64,000 nt of DNA from Acytostelium subglobosum LB1 (lineage: Eukaryota > Evosea > Eumycetozoa > Acytosteliales > Acytosteliaceae), in assembly GCF_000787575.1 (NCBI RefSeq), contig NW_012236532.1, positions 994,612 to 1,058,611 of the forward strand, given 5' to 3'. The position numbers and the translations under genes are program-made. Of this stretch, positions 1 through 10,955 are shown in pieces (position 1 is the first letter of the stretch; the number at the start of each line of letters is the position of its first letter). The notes under the pieces are model-generated. The model saw nothing but the letters and a program-made list of their open reading frames with translations. It was not told where the DNA came from and ran no database searches.

Positions 1-769
1 CAGTGTTGAGTTTGCATAATGAAGACTGGCGCAGGGTCAGCGAGGCAAGCGTGCCCGTCAGGGCTGAGACGGTCGACGCCGTCACTGTGAGGTTGTTGAT
101 GGCCAGCGCCAGGGGGATCTCGGCCGTCATTTGGTTGAGCACCATCTGGTCGACCTGCAGCGCGCTGGACAGGGCCAGGCGGCTGCCCTGGTTGTGTTCC
201 AGGTACGCGATCGACTTGCCCGCGTTGGCATTGGCGATTGTGATCTTGTCCGAGTTAAAGATCAGCTTGGGTGGCGTGCTGGAGCCGATTGACGTCAGAT
301 TGAGGTTGGTGGCATTGACATCGCCGTACCATGTGAGGATGGACGGCGAGCCGTCCGCCGTCGGGTTGAATATCAGCGTCAGCTTGTTGAAGGCCACGCC
401 ACTCGCGAAGTTGACCGTGGCCGCGCCGGTCACATTGATGATGCACAGGTCGGTGATGGTGACGGCTTTGTCCACCTTGAGCACGCCGTTCAGCAGGTTG
501 ATCTGGCCGTCGCACAGCAGGTTGCCACTGATTGACAGCACGTTGCTCAGCGTGAGGATGCTGGTGAGCGTGACGTCCTTGAGTGCTGTGGGGTCGAGCA
601 GTGTGATGGGCTTGTTGAGCAAACACACTCCAAGTGCGTCACAGAGAGTACAAAGCAAAGGTATGCATGCTGAGCTCACAATATAAGGTGCTCCCGTCAG
701 CAATAATATCATAAACATTGTCTTCCATATTAGTCGTCCATTATTATTTGTTGTCGTCATCGTTGTCAT
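1..769 (-). CDS. Secreted or membrane-anchored repeat protein, 5' part
   Basis: An uninterrupted frame of 256 codons starts at the ATG at 769 and runs off the left edge, so the C-terminus is missing. The first 35 residues are a Thr/Asn-rich stretch (MTTMTTTNNNGRLIWK) followed by a hydrophobic segment around MFMILLLTGAPYIVSSA, which looks like a signal peptide or signal anchor. The rest is made of short beta-prone segments rich in Leu, Ile, Val, Thr and Asn with repeated N-x-T/S sites (for example INVTG, VNATN, INNLTVT), typical of an extracellular beta-solenoid. A second ATG at 760 is also possible. Third positions are strongly G/C. I do not recognise a named family. The plus-strand frame over the same region is a mirror of this gene. 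Confidence 0.75.
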   Translation of the reverse strand, partial: MTTMTTTNNNGRLIWKTMFMILLLTGAPYIVSSACIPLLCTLCDALGVCLLNKPITLLDPTALKDVTLTSILTLSNVLSISGNLLCDGQINLLNGVLKVDKAVTITDLCIINVTGAATVNFASGVAFNKLTLIFNPTADGSPSILTWYGDVNATNLNLTSIGSSTPPKLIFNSDKITIANANAGKSIAYLEHNQGSRLALSSALQVDQMVLNQMTAEIPLALAINNLTVTASTVSALTGTLASLTLRQSSLCKLNT

Positions 770-1805
770 TGTTATCCTGTATTTTGTATTTGATTGATTG
801 ATGGATGGAAGAATGATGATGTGTGAGTTGATGGCATTGGTTGATCGATGGACTATGTACAAGTAGTTAGGCAGGGCCACAACAACAAAGAGTATTGATC
901 AATCTATGACGGCATGTCCAGGGTCACGCCCTCCTGTCTGCACCCCACATATTTGATCGACTTGGCGAGGACACGGAATCGCAAAAATCGATGAAGTAAA
1001 AGGGGTTGCAGTTGTGCGTGCTTTGTAGAAGGGTAGGTCCAAGCTGTGTTTGGGTCCAAGGCATGGACCCTTGTTGTGTAATGTGTAGGTTTGATTGTGT
1101 AGTGTGTATGTTTTATGTTGTGATTGTGAATGACTTACTTAATTTGTGTGTTGAGATAGAGATAAAGATAGAGATAGAGAGACACACTATGTATTGTTTA
1201 CTTTATTCTAACGATGGAGGAAGAAGTGGAAGTAATGGTGAGGTGATTGATTAATTGAGTTGATGGATGATATCATCAATCCACCTGTACCAAACTACAC
1301 CACTTGTTGAAGTTGGTCCTCGGACTAGAGACAGAGTGGACCTACAACAAAACTAACATGGTCATCACCCTCCCCAACATTATTCCACAAAGAACGCAAA
1401 TCCATGGATGGGAGACTTTATCAAAAGGTTAGTGATACCACCAATTACCCCATCAAACAGTAAAATATCTGTCTATGGTGTGATTGATAGATGTCACACG
1501 TCAATCAAATGGACCTGTTTGTACAAGGCACTTCTACACAGCGACACGAATCACCAAGATACGTGTTCATAATATATTATTACCATTATTATTCTTTGTT
1601 GTCATGGTATAGTCATGGTCATGAGTATGTTGATGGGATACCATCTAAGAATTGTTATTAACTTTGTGTGTGTTTGGAATTGGCGCGTAATCATGACATT
1701 GTGAGTTTGTGATTGAAGTGAGACATGTGATTATGAATGAGATTGAATGATTGGTTTGATTGAATGATTGAAGTGAATGAATGAATGAGATAGAGAGATA
1801 GTAGT
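770..1805. other. Intergenic region between divergent genes
   Basis: About 1 kb between the starts of the secreted protein and ORC1. It holds TTGATTGA-type microsatellites, a GATAGAGATA-like tract near 1155-1185, and no frame with convincing coding character. It presumably carries both promoters. I see no RNA gene. Confidence 0.6.
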
Positions 1806-4038
1806 ATGTCATTCCAACAAAGTAACAACAATAATAATAGTAATAATAGTAGTAATAATAACAATAGTGATGGCTCGACCATGACGAAGACTACAATGTT
1901 AACTCTTGGAAAGAGGAGTAGTAGAGATGCTGCATTGTTGGATATGGATGTTATCACTTCAACATCATCGGACAAACTCAATGATGATGATGACCATGAT
2001 AACGATGACAATGATGACGATGACAATGATGATGAAGATGATGATCAATACAGTGACTTTGATGGAAGGCATATTGATCACCTGGATCTACATGACAATG
2101 ATGACGAAGATGAAGAGGTAGTGGAACGAGAGGACGACGAAGATGAAGATGAAGACGAAGATAAAGAACACGAAGACGAAGATGAGGAAGATGAAGAAGA
2201 TGAGGAGCAGGACGAAGATGTAAAGGTTCAAACTGACATCAGTGAATACGAAGAAGATGATGATGTGAGCGATGATCAAGATGACGACGACGATTATGAT
2301 GATTATTCGGGAGATGATGTACATTATGTAAAAGGCGATGATGACGACGATGACGATGACAGTGAAGTGGACCTTCAGCGCAAGAGTTGGACCTCAATGA
2401 AGAGGCCAATGAAGAGGAAGAATGACGTGGTCATGAATGAGGCCACATATATCCACACCATACAACTACAGTCAACGTCTGCCAGCATTGGCAGCGACTT
2501 CCCCGACTACGACAATGCCAGTGACGACGACGACGCGACCAATGGCAACAACATCGACCATGAGGATGACGATGAAGACGATCCCGACCACCAGACCATG
2601 TCATACAAGCTTCTTTCACAGTCGCGTCCACTTGAGGATATAGACGCGTCAGCAGAATCCGACACACGATCACTCTTTATACATGCGCGTAACAATCTAC
2701 ACGTGTCAACCATACCCACGAGGATGCCCTGTCGCGAGAAGGAGAAAGACACCATTGCCAACTTCCTCGAACTGCGACTCAAGAAGGGCAACACATCTGG
2801 TGGATGTCTCTACATTGCCGGCATGCCTGGCACTGGTAAGACCAGTACCGTCAAGGAGGTCATCCGTGATCTCCAAAAGAAGCGATCATCAAACGTATGT
2901 CTGTCCACAAGTCCACGCCCTCGCGCGGAAACTCCCCACTTACTCACAATTTCTCCGTCCCGCCACACGCGCCAAACAATAGCAAGTCGAACCATTCGAG
3001 TATATCGAGGTCAACTGCATGGAGCTGAGCGATCCACATCATTTGTACATTGCATTGTATCGCAAGATCATTAAGAAGCCCCTGCCAAGGGTGACGGCTG
3101 CACATGCTCAGCAGCTGCTTCATACGAATCTGTCATCACGCGCCAAGAACCGCCCTCTGCGAATCATCCTCGTGGACGAGTTTGACCTGCTCATCACCAA
3201 GAAACAGACAATCATTTACAATCTGTTTGATTGGCCCAATCGTGCGCGATCCAGACTGGTGATCATCGCCATTGCCAACACAATGAACCTGCCCGACACA
3301 CTCCTGCCTCGTGTGCAGAGTCGTATGGGCATGCACCGTCTGCCATTCAGCTCTTACACATCGGCGCAGATCACTCGCATCGTTCGCAGTCGTCTTGAGG
3401 GCCTCGAGGCCTTTGACCAGGACGCCATCCAGATGTGCGCCATGCGTGTTTCGGCAGTGTGCGGTGATGCCCGACGTGCTCTCGAGATCTGTCGTCGTGC
3501 TACCATCCAAGCGGAGGAGGAGTACGTCCAGAAGCTGAAACAGAACGCCAATGAACGTCCAGACAAAGTGATGGTCCATCACATCGAACAAGTGCTGGAC
3601 CTCTTCTCCTCGCCCATCATCGATTCAATCAAGAGTCTATCCTTCTACGAGAAGGTGTTCCTGTACTCCATATACAAAGAGCAGAGGTCTGCTGGAGTGG
3701 CCGAGAGTCATTTTGGCAAGGTATGTCATTTGGGCCAGCAACCCTCGCCAAACCTCACACTTACACCCTTGGCCACATCAATCAATCAACCAATCAATCA
3801 TCAGGTGTACAGCAAACTCCGCGACTTTTGTTTGGACAAAGCGATCATCATACCTACACACCAGGAGGCAGAGTGGATCTGCGGCAGTCTGGGTGCAGGG
3901 CGAATGATTCTCGTCGAAGAGATCGTCACTGGCTATGACCAAATGATCAAGCTCAACATCTCTCTGGAGGACCTCCTATTCGCACTTGGTCAAGACGAGA
4001 AGTTCGCCAAGTATCTCAGCATTGAGCAACAACAATGA
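1806..4038 (+). CDS. orc1: Origin recognition complex subunit 1 (AAA+ ATPase)
   Basis: Three exons, 1806-2894, 2983-3720 and 3805-4038, give 686 residues. ORC1 is the ATPase subunit of the origin recognition complex, which marks replication origins and loads the MCM helicase. The first 270 residues are an extremely acidic Asp/Glu tract. The AAA+ domain follows: Walker A GMPGTGKT near residues 339-346, then FEYIEVNCMEL, Walker B IILVDEFDLL, the ORC1-type IYNLFDWP motif, sensor 1 IAIANTMNLP, and sensor 2 GDARRALEICRRA. A winged-helix region follows (SFYEKVFLYSIYKEQ). The IYNLFDWP plus IANTM combination separates it from CDC6. No BAH domain is seen. Both introns are phase 0; the second is 84 bases and happens to be open in frame, so a retained-intron form would add 28 residues. 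The 3' end is 84 bases from that of NOL6. Confidence 0.93.
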
Positions 4039-4122
4039 ACATTTAACTTATCATTATAAGTAATATATACTTATATTATATATCTATATTTATTAGTATT
4101 TGATTGACCAGAATTGATCAAT

Positions 4123-7100
4123 TTAGTGTTGTGGCTGGACGAGGTTGGAGAGCTTGGCACCTCCGTGTCCTTTGTTGAAGGAGACGTTCTTGACCAGCTT
4201 GCCGCCCATGCTACTGATAGCGTGTACCAGCTCAAAGATATTCAGCTTGATTTGTCCTTGCTCAACGATTGGCATTGAATACTGTGCCTTGATAGGCTTG
4301 AATGGGATTGGATCGAGAACGGCCTGCTTCCACTTCAGGCCGATCTTATCGCCTCCAACGCCATCATACTCGAATGTGCAGTACTCCTTGAACTGCTCGC
4401 TAAGCTTATTGATGTAAATCTCAACCATGTTGAGTCCTGCCTCCAAATGTCCATTCTTGTTCGCCACGCCTGACTTGTTTGTTGTTGATGATCCAGTAGC
4501 TGTGCTGCCATTCTGTGGCTTGGCAATCAGCTGACTGGCCTTAATGTTCTTGAACAATGATAATGCCTTGGCCTCAAGAGATACTTGAGTGGGTGCAGTT
4601 ACTGGGGTGGCGGTGGCTACTCTGGGCACGGATGGTGACTGGGCGGCAGCCAGAGCAGCAGCGGCTGCAGCTGCGGGCTGCAACAACAATCGCTTGATCT
4701 CTCTCTCGCGATCTGGAATGTATTGATCGTTCAGTGTGATAATGACATCGTAGTCGGTGTAGTTAGGCTCAAAGATGGTGGTCATCTCCACCTGTGATTG
4801 ATCATTGCTGTAAGCCTCCATGCAGATGTCAAGCGAAGCCTTGGCTAGCTGTGCCAAACGCTTTCTGATGCTGCCGTCTGTGTCGCGTGGGTTGACATCC
4901 TTCCACGCCACGGATGGACGATCCTTGTCTGTGGCAATGAAGAACATCGGCAGGTTGTTGGCCTGCTTCTGTTGTTGGAAAATGGAGTTGATTGAAGAGA
5001 CGTCGCCAGAGGTGAGCGAGTCGACAAAGTCCACGATCAGAGGACGCTCGGTCCACTCGAATGTGGCCAGCAGATGCAGGAATCGCAGGAAGGCAAGCAT
5101 GGGCGATGTGGGCTGGTGCGTCTGGTCGTCCTGATCGTGTGCCGCACGGGCATTCTCTGGTGTGTATGGCTTGTAGATGCTGGCCATCATCAGTTCAATG
5201 GTGGGTTGTGCGATCTGATTGGTGAAGTTGTGCGCGTAGCACCATCGGAGTGCAAGGCGTGTGGCATGGCCGTATGATGGGTTTGATGTGTGCAGTGCCT
5301 GAACAAACTTGTGATGGATGCTGGTCCTCTGCATCAACAGCACACTCTTCAGCTTGTCCTGGTGCTTGCTGGTGAGGTAGTCCAGCTCCTTGGGGTAGTA
5401 GGGGATCAGGCGGAACAGGAAGCCGTCCTGCTTGACATCGAGGTACGCGTCGGTCAGGCGTGGCTGGTAGTCCTGTTCGGTAAGCTCGCGTGCCATCTTG
5501 AGCATGAACGCGGCCTTGAGTGCGTAGATCGAGTCCACGTCCGAGGTCCAAAAGCGTGAGTCCTCAAAGTGCAGCAGGACCTCGATCACAGTGTTTTGCA
5601 TGTATGTGTCGTCCTGAGCGGTGCGCACGCATGTGTAGCGTAGTGCAGGCGACATGGCCATGTATTCGTTGATGTGTAGTGGCAACGCCAGCGACTCGAT
5701 CTTGGTGACGAGGGCCTCCTTGGCGCGCATGACCAGCAGAGTGCGGTCGTCCATGTTGGCGCTATAGAGAATCCTGTCAAAGTGACTGATGTGCGATGAG
5801 ACGTTGGTGGCTGGCACCTTAAGCTGGAAGCCAAGGATATACTTGGCAATGTCCTCTACAATCAGTTGACGCTGTCCATTCTTGGGCGTCCATGTGGCGG
5901 CCTCACGGATCGAGCCGTCCTTGAAACGGCGCAGCTGAGATTTGGGACCCCATGCCTTGCGGAACTTGTCGGCGTCCTTGTGATCGGCCGAAGGGCCCAT
6001 GTCCACCAGACGCAGCCAGTTGGTCTGGTCGAGCTGGATGCCCACATTGATGATGCGCTCGTGCGATTCGGGCAGCTGCGCGCCAAACTTCCAGACAGGC
6101 GCTGAGTGGGGCAGGATGGTGATGGTGCGGGCACGGTTGGTGAGTGCGCGGTACAATGTCCTGTACACCCTGTGATCAAAGTAGGCCTCCTCGTGGTAGT
6201 AGTCGGTTGCTGGTGTCTTCATGTCGCACTCCTTGGACAACTTCACCTTTAGGATGTAGTCCCAGCACATCAATGGCTTGGTCTTGATCAGGAAGATCTC
6301 GTCAAAACCGTCGCCGAGGTCCAGGTGGCGCAGGGCCGTGGCGGCCTCGCGTTGCAGCTCGCGGAAGCCCCACGAGGTGACGCGCGAGAAAATGTTCAGC
6401 AGGCCAGTTGGATCGAGCAGCACGACTGGATACAGCTTCTTGAAGCTGTCTGTGTACTGGCCGAGTGTGAGAGTGGAGCCCTTCTCCAACTCGAATTGAA
6501 GGGGCTTGTTGAAATCCTTGGTGATGAACACCAGGGTCATGCGGAACGCTTGGTAGGTAGACATATTGCGATTGATGCGACCGATTGAGTAGAGGTAGGC
6601 CACCAACATTGAGAGGTGGAATGAGTTGATGGTTGGGATGTTCTTGACGTGTAGCCATGCCTTGAGCAACTGGATCGTATCCACCAACACTGGTGCACTG
6701 CGTATCTTATCATTGATCAAGTTCATGTGATCCAAATACATAATATCCTCGAGGATAGCATTGTTGTAAAAGGCTGATCTTGGGATGGACTCTGTTGTGA
6801 TTGTGTTTGGGGGACGGGGGAGGGATAGGTTAGTGATCGGTGATTGGTGGAGTGATTGAATGAGTGGAATAGTTCCAGTGAGTGATCAATCTTACCGAAT
6901 GGCTTTGGTCCCTTCTTCTTGGAAGAGTCGGATGACTCGGCTGCGATAGCGGCAGCGGCGAGTTGATCGTTGTCGTTGTCTCTGTATGTGTCGACCAGGA
7001 ATGAACCATTTTGGTTGGGCTTGGAGGTGTCGTCGGTGATGATGCAGTTGGCATCAGGATTGAACTTGGTGTCCATGCGGAAGAGACTGCGCGACACGCA

Positions 7101-8301
7101 GGGGATGATGCGGATGGTGAACTTGGTGTGTGCGCCAGTGGTCGCGTCCTCCTTGGGTCGCACGACAATGATCTGTTTGTTCGAGTCTCCGCCAAAGTGC
7201 GTGAATGACACGTTGGCAAAGCGTGCGTGCTTGCGTATCTCGTTGGCCAGTGTCCACATGTACAGATTCCTCTTGGTGAAGTACTTGAAGTTGTTGGCGT
7301 CGGTCTTGCCGATGCTCGTCTCGGGTATCTCCACGATCATGTCCACATTAGGATTGGACTTGATCACTGTCTTGATCATATAACTTCCACCAATCTCCAC
7401 ATTCAACGGCTTGCTAAATGCCAAATCAATATTCTCTCCAACAATATCCATTATCTTTACGCTCTCAATCATGTTGCTAAATACGTTGACCTAGTGTATG
7501 AATGAATGGTGTGAGTGAGTGAGTGGGGGGGAGGGGGGGCTGGGGCTGGAATAGTTCCATAGATTGATCATCACATACTGTTTGATCAGGGATTGATTCA
7601 ATTATGGTCTTGAGCTCAAAGAGTGCAGACTCGAGCGCTGTGGTCTTGGTGAAGTTGACTTTGAGCTCTTTGAAGAACTCGGCGATTTGGAGTCTGAAGA
7701 GATTGGAGTTGAATAGTTCGTGTGTCTCACGGAACTCTTGCATCTCCTCTGATGTGACGGCGCGTGATGTATCGGTTGGTGTGCTGGACTTGACAAACAG
7801 ACCCCTGTTTCTTGGGTTCTTGGCCTCCTTGTCGACGGCAACATTGATTCCACCGACAGCTCGCTCACTATCATCCATCATATTATCATCATCATCCATT
7901 CCATCGATATAATCATGATCATCTGGTAACTCTGTGTCATCGTCCATCACATCATCATCATCATCACTATTATCATCATCATTATCATCACTATTATCAT
8001 CATCATGTTCATCATTATAATACTTTGATTCATAAGTATAATCCTCATCGACATCATCATCATATCCACCTCCCAATGCCATTATAGAGTCTGTGATTGA
8101 TGTTTCATTGACTACATTCTAAATATACATAAATATATGTTAATATCATTCATTCAATCAATCAATCTATCATTCAATCAATCATACCTTTGTCTTCTTC
8201 TTTGGTTGATCTATGTTGCTAACAACTTGTTTCTTTGATGTTGTTGCTGATGTAGTTGTCGCAACAACCTTTGATTGTTGTTGCTTTCTCTTCTCTACCA
8301 T
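4123..8301 (-). CDS. nol6: Nucleolar protein 6 (Nrap/Utp22), ribosome biogenesis
   Basis: Four exons, 8301-8188, 8118-7579, 7490-6896 and 6791-4123, give 1305 residues, somewhat longer than animal NOL6. The protein belongs to the Nrap/Utp22 family, part of the small-subunit processome in the nucleolus. Diagnostic stretches are VGGSY-like text after the acidic N-terminus (IGGSYMIKTVIKSNPNVDM), YLDHMNLINDKI, LLKAWLHVKNI, ISTY/MSTYQAFRMTL and DPTGLLNIFSRVTSWGF. The N-terminus is Lys-rich and then strongly acidic (Asp runs between about 8070 and 7860). Residues near 690-720 hold an Ala-rich linker. Splice phases all agree (0, 0, 1). Introns 2 and 3 both carry the TGGAA-N3-TTCCA inverted repeat. 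The start is 280 bases from the divergent MMAB gene. Confidence 0.92.
6865..6877 (-). repeat. TGGAA-N3-TTCCA inverted repeat, NOL6 intron 3
   Basis: In the sense of the transcript it reads TGGAACTATTCCA, 18 bases after the donor, followed by CACTCATTCAATCACTC. Function unknown; one of eight perfect copies in the window. Confidence 0.8.
7547..7559 (-). repeat. TGGAA-N3-TTCCA inverted repeat, NOL6 intron 2
   Basis: Sense strand TGGAACTATTCCA, 19 bases after the donor, followed by a C-rich run and then CACTCACTCACTCA before the acceptor. Identical core to the copy in intron 3 of the same gene. Confidence 0.8.
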
Positions 8302-8580
8302 GTCTGTCTATATACTATATTATAGTTGTCAATGTCAATGAATGAGTGATTGACCATCATAATACTCGACCCCAAACAATACTTCCCTCGTCTCTCGTCT
8401 TTCTTCCAAAACACTCACTTTGATTTTTATGAATTAATTCAAATATTAATCGAAGTTCCCACATCCATAATTTCAATACAATCCCATAATCTAAAAAGAT
8501 TCATGTTATTCAAACTCGTCAAACATTATGTTCAAGTTGAATAAACGACACTATAATAGATCTTTACATATACACATACA
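8302..8580. promoter_or_regulatory. Shared divergent promoter region, NOL6/MMAB
   Basis: A 279-base AT-rich gap separates the two ATGs, so both genes must start transcription from it unless they have distant upstream exons. A 64-codon open frame inside (8350-8544) lacks coding character. No specific factor site is claimed. Confidence 0.4.
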
Positions 8581-9363
8581 ATGAGTGACGATAACAACAA
8601 TAATAATAGTATTGAAGAGACTGGAGATGGAGAACATATAAAGAGAAGTAGACTTTATACAAAGACTGGTGATAAAGGATACTCTTCATTGTTCAATGGT
8701 GAGAGGAAACCAAAAGACGACTCATTCTTTCATGCTCTAGGTGCAATAGATGAGTTGAATGCTACTTTAGGGTAAGCATATCAATCTATCATTAAATCAA
8801 TGAATCATAATCATACTCATTCATATTCATTCATACTCATCATCACAACAGTGTTGCTCTAGAGTATTGCATTGCGGATGGTAATGGATTGCAAGAGTAT
8901 ATTGAGAAGATACAATCATTGATGTTGGATATTGGTAGTTGTTGTGCTACACCATTGGACACATCAAAGGAATCACATTTGGCAAAGACACGCTTCAGTG
9001 ACAAGCATGTCATTGTACTCGAGTCATGGATTGATCTATTGGATTCCAAACTACCTCCCTTGAAGAACTTTATTGTACCAGTATGTTAAGGATGCTCTGC
9101 ACTCTGATTGAACGAATGATTGACCATCCATATCCAATATATAGTGCGGCGTTGGACTGGCTAGCTCACATCTACATGTTGCACGCGCTGTGTGTAGACG
9201 TGCGGAGAGGGACATTGTGAGTTTGTCTAGACACCAGGTGATTCCAGAGGATGTGGCCATCTTTGTAAACAGATTGAGTGACTTCTTGTTCGCGGCCTGT
9301 CGCTACGCAGCCATGAAGAGTGGCAAGTCCGAGTCGATCTGGAAGAAGAAGGACTTTAACTAA
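8581..9363 (+). CDS. mmab: Cob(I)alamin adenosyltransferase (PduO type)
   Basis: Three exons, 8581-8771, 8852-9080 and 9145-9363, give 212 residues, near the size of the PduO-type core. The enzyme transfers the adenosyl group of ATP to cob(I)alamin, making the cofactor of methylmalonyl-CoA mutase. The ATP-binding signature is intact: [17 protein letters not shown] at the N-terminus and [14 protein letters not shown] near the C-terminus, followed by [16 protein letters not shown], nearly the same as animal MMAB. The loop usually PGG or PSGG before that helix is PCGVG here. The N-terminus is short and acidic (MSDDNNNNN) without an obvious mitochondrial presequence, although the family normally works in mitochondria; a further upstream exon is possible. 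Intron phases are 2 and 0. The 3' end lies 49 bases from the convergent DTW gene. Confidence 0.93.
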
Positions 9364-9412
9364 GTCCACATCCAGCGCGAGATGTATATACATAATACAA
9401 TCAATCAAACAT

Positions 9413-10630
9413 TTACTTGACCACTACAGCAGGCTTGTCACCTACCCATGTCTTGCGCTTCACTCCATCCTTGTTGCCATTCTGTAATAATAGTTGATCG
9501 ATCATTATACGGAATGAATGGATCAGTTGCTGACAGACCTCTTCGCTCTCGCCAATGTTCTTCATGCCCAGGACGGCAGCCTCCAGCGTGGATATCCTGT
9601 CGACTGCTGGCTGTTTCCTCAGAGCATTATACATTGACTTTAACTTCTTGTCGCCAAACGTTAACCTGACACGCTTGATATCATCGGGGATGTGCTTGGC
9701 CAACTTCTTGGCCTGGCTCCATGTTCCATCCAATATGATCATCGTCAACTGAGGTAGCTCCGCCAACACTTGCTCATCCAATCTAATATCTCTCAATGAG
9801 TCTGAGATTGATATAATGTCATCATCATCATCGTTGTCTTGGTCTTGTGTTGCCTCGTCGTCATTGAGTGTTTGTGTGGCGGGTGTGGTCGTGGTCGTGG
9901 ACTTGGCCTCGCGATGTAGATCAATGTACTCTGAGATGTCGATTGAGTCTTGTGTTGGGAACAAGACAAAGCAACGACTATGATCGCATGTCTCAAAGAA
10001 CTGTTTGAGCGCCAACTCATCCTCCTCGATACCCATCACCAACAACTTTGATGTCTCATTGCCATTGCTTGGGTCCAACAAGTTGAGGGCAGGTCTTGCA
10101 CCAAACACAGCCTTCTTCTTCTTTGCAACTTCTCCACCTTCAGCTAGTTGAACTTGTTGTTGCGATTGTTGTTGTTGATCATAGTAATATCTATTTGATG
10201 ATAATGTTATAAGCTTGCCAGTGTTGCTAACTCTTGTCCACTCTTTGTGATGGAATAGTGTGATGTAACGATGTCTGAGTGAGAGTGGCGTCAACTTGTT
10301 ACAGATGCACAATGATGTCAAGAACCAACAGTTTGTACACTTTGAATGCTCGTGTAACATATCCAACAATGTCTCTTTACGTTGATTAAAGAATGCCTTT
10401 CCAACATCCCTATCTCCATTATTATATTGTTTTCTCTCTATCTTTGTCTTTGTATTTATCTTTGTCTTTGTCTTTGTTGTCTCTGTTGGTGTCTCTGTCT
10501 CTGAGGCTGACGTCACTGTCTCTGAGGCTGGAGTCACAGTCGTTGATGTAGTGGATGTTGATGTCATTGCTCGAACAGTAGTAGTAGTAGAGTAATAAGA
10601 TGATATAATACGTATACTTAGGCGATGCAT
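9413..10630 (-). CDS. DTW-domain tRNA-uridine aminocarboxypropyltransferase
   Basis: A single exon of 405 residues. DTW-domain proteins (TapT in bacteria, DTWD1/DTWD2 in animals) transfer the 3-amino-3-carboxypropyl group of S-adenosylmethionine to uridines in tRNA. Visible features are the zinc-knuckle-like CTNCWFLTSLCIC near residues 98-110, FHHKEWTRVSNTGKLI, the signature ILDGTWSQAKKLAKHIPDDI where DGTW stands for the DTW motif, and a conserved ISTLEAAVLGMKNI helix. The N-terminus (MHRLSIRIISSYYSTTTTVRA) is rich in Arg, Ser and Thr without acidic residues and could target mitochondria; a second Met at about residue 22 would remove it. A Thr/Lys repeat (TKTKINTKTK) and an acidic insert sit between the conserved blocks. 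Assignment to DTWD1 or DTWD2 is not possible from memory. Confidence 0.85.
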   Translation of the reverse strand: MHRLSIRIISSYYSTTTTVRAMTSTSTTSTTVTPASETVTSASETETPTETTKTKTKINTKTKIERKQYNNGDRDVGKAFFNQRKETLLDMLHEHSKCTNCWFLTSLCICNKLTPLSLRHRYITLFHHKEWTRVSNTGKLITLSSNRYYYDQQQQSQQQVQLAEGGEVAKKKKAVFGARPALNLLDPSNGNETSKLLVMGIEEDELALKQFFETCDHSRCFVLFPTQDSIDISEYIDLHREAKSTTTTTPATQTLNDDEATQDQDNDDDDDIISISDSLRDIRLDEQVLAELPQLTMIILDGTWSQAKKLAKHIPDDIKRVRLTFGDKKLKSMYNALRKQPAVDRISTLEAAVLGMKNIGESEEVCQQLIHSFRIMIDQLLLQNGNKDGVKRKTWVGDKPAVVVK

Positions 10631-10955
10631 TGATCTTGTACTACTCGCTCACTCATTCATTCATTCAAACATGTCATCCAATCGATCAAACCAAAAACAA
10701 AGAATGAAGTGAGATGTGTGTTTTTGTTCCTTTGCTTGCAAGCAAAAGTGGTGGAAAACTCAAAATCCGATTTTCAATTCTGATCCAGTCATGTGATGGT
10801 TGAATCGGTGTGATGGGAAGGAAGGAAACATGTGTCTTTTCTCCTACCCATTGTAAAGTTTAAAAAACAGTACTAGCTAGCTAATTCCTTACACTATTTG
10901 TCATCAATATCCTTAAATAGTACTTTGTTCAAACAGATAATAGATAATAATAATA
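10631..10955. promoter_or_regulatory. Divergent intergenic region, DTW gene/helicase
   Basis: A 325-base AT-rich gap between two opposite ATGs, presumably holding both promoters. It contains CATTCATTCATT microsatellite and GCTAGCTAGC-like text near 10873. No defined site is claimed. Confidence 0.4.

Noticed and set aside
3-686. Long plus-strand open frame opposite the first gene
   Set aside because: Mirror of the minus-strand coding frame, which has signal peptide, glycosylation sites and normal composition.
1006-1254. 82-codon plus-strand frame
   Set aside because: Composition is that of microsatellite text; no homology-like features.
7977-7995. ATCATCATC microsatellites resembling CRISPR-like repeats
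   Set aside because: They code poly-Asp in NOL6; no spacer structure exists here or elsewhere in the window.
8350-8544. 64-codon frame upstream of MMAB
   Set aside because: AT-rich, no family features, does not join MMAB in frame as a presequence.
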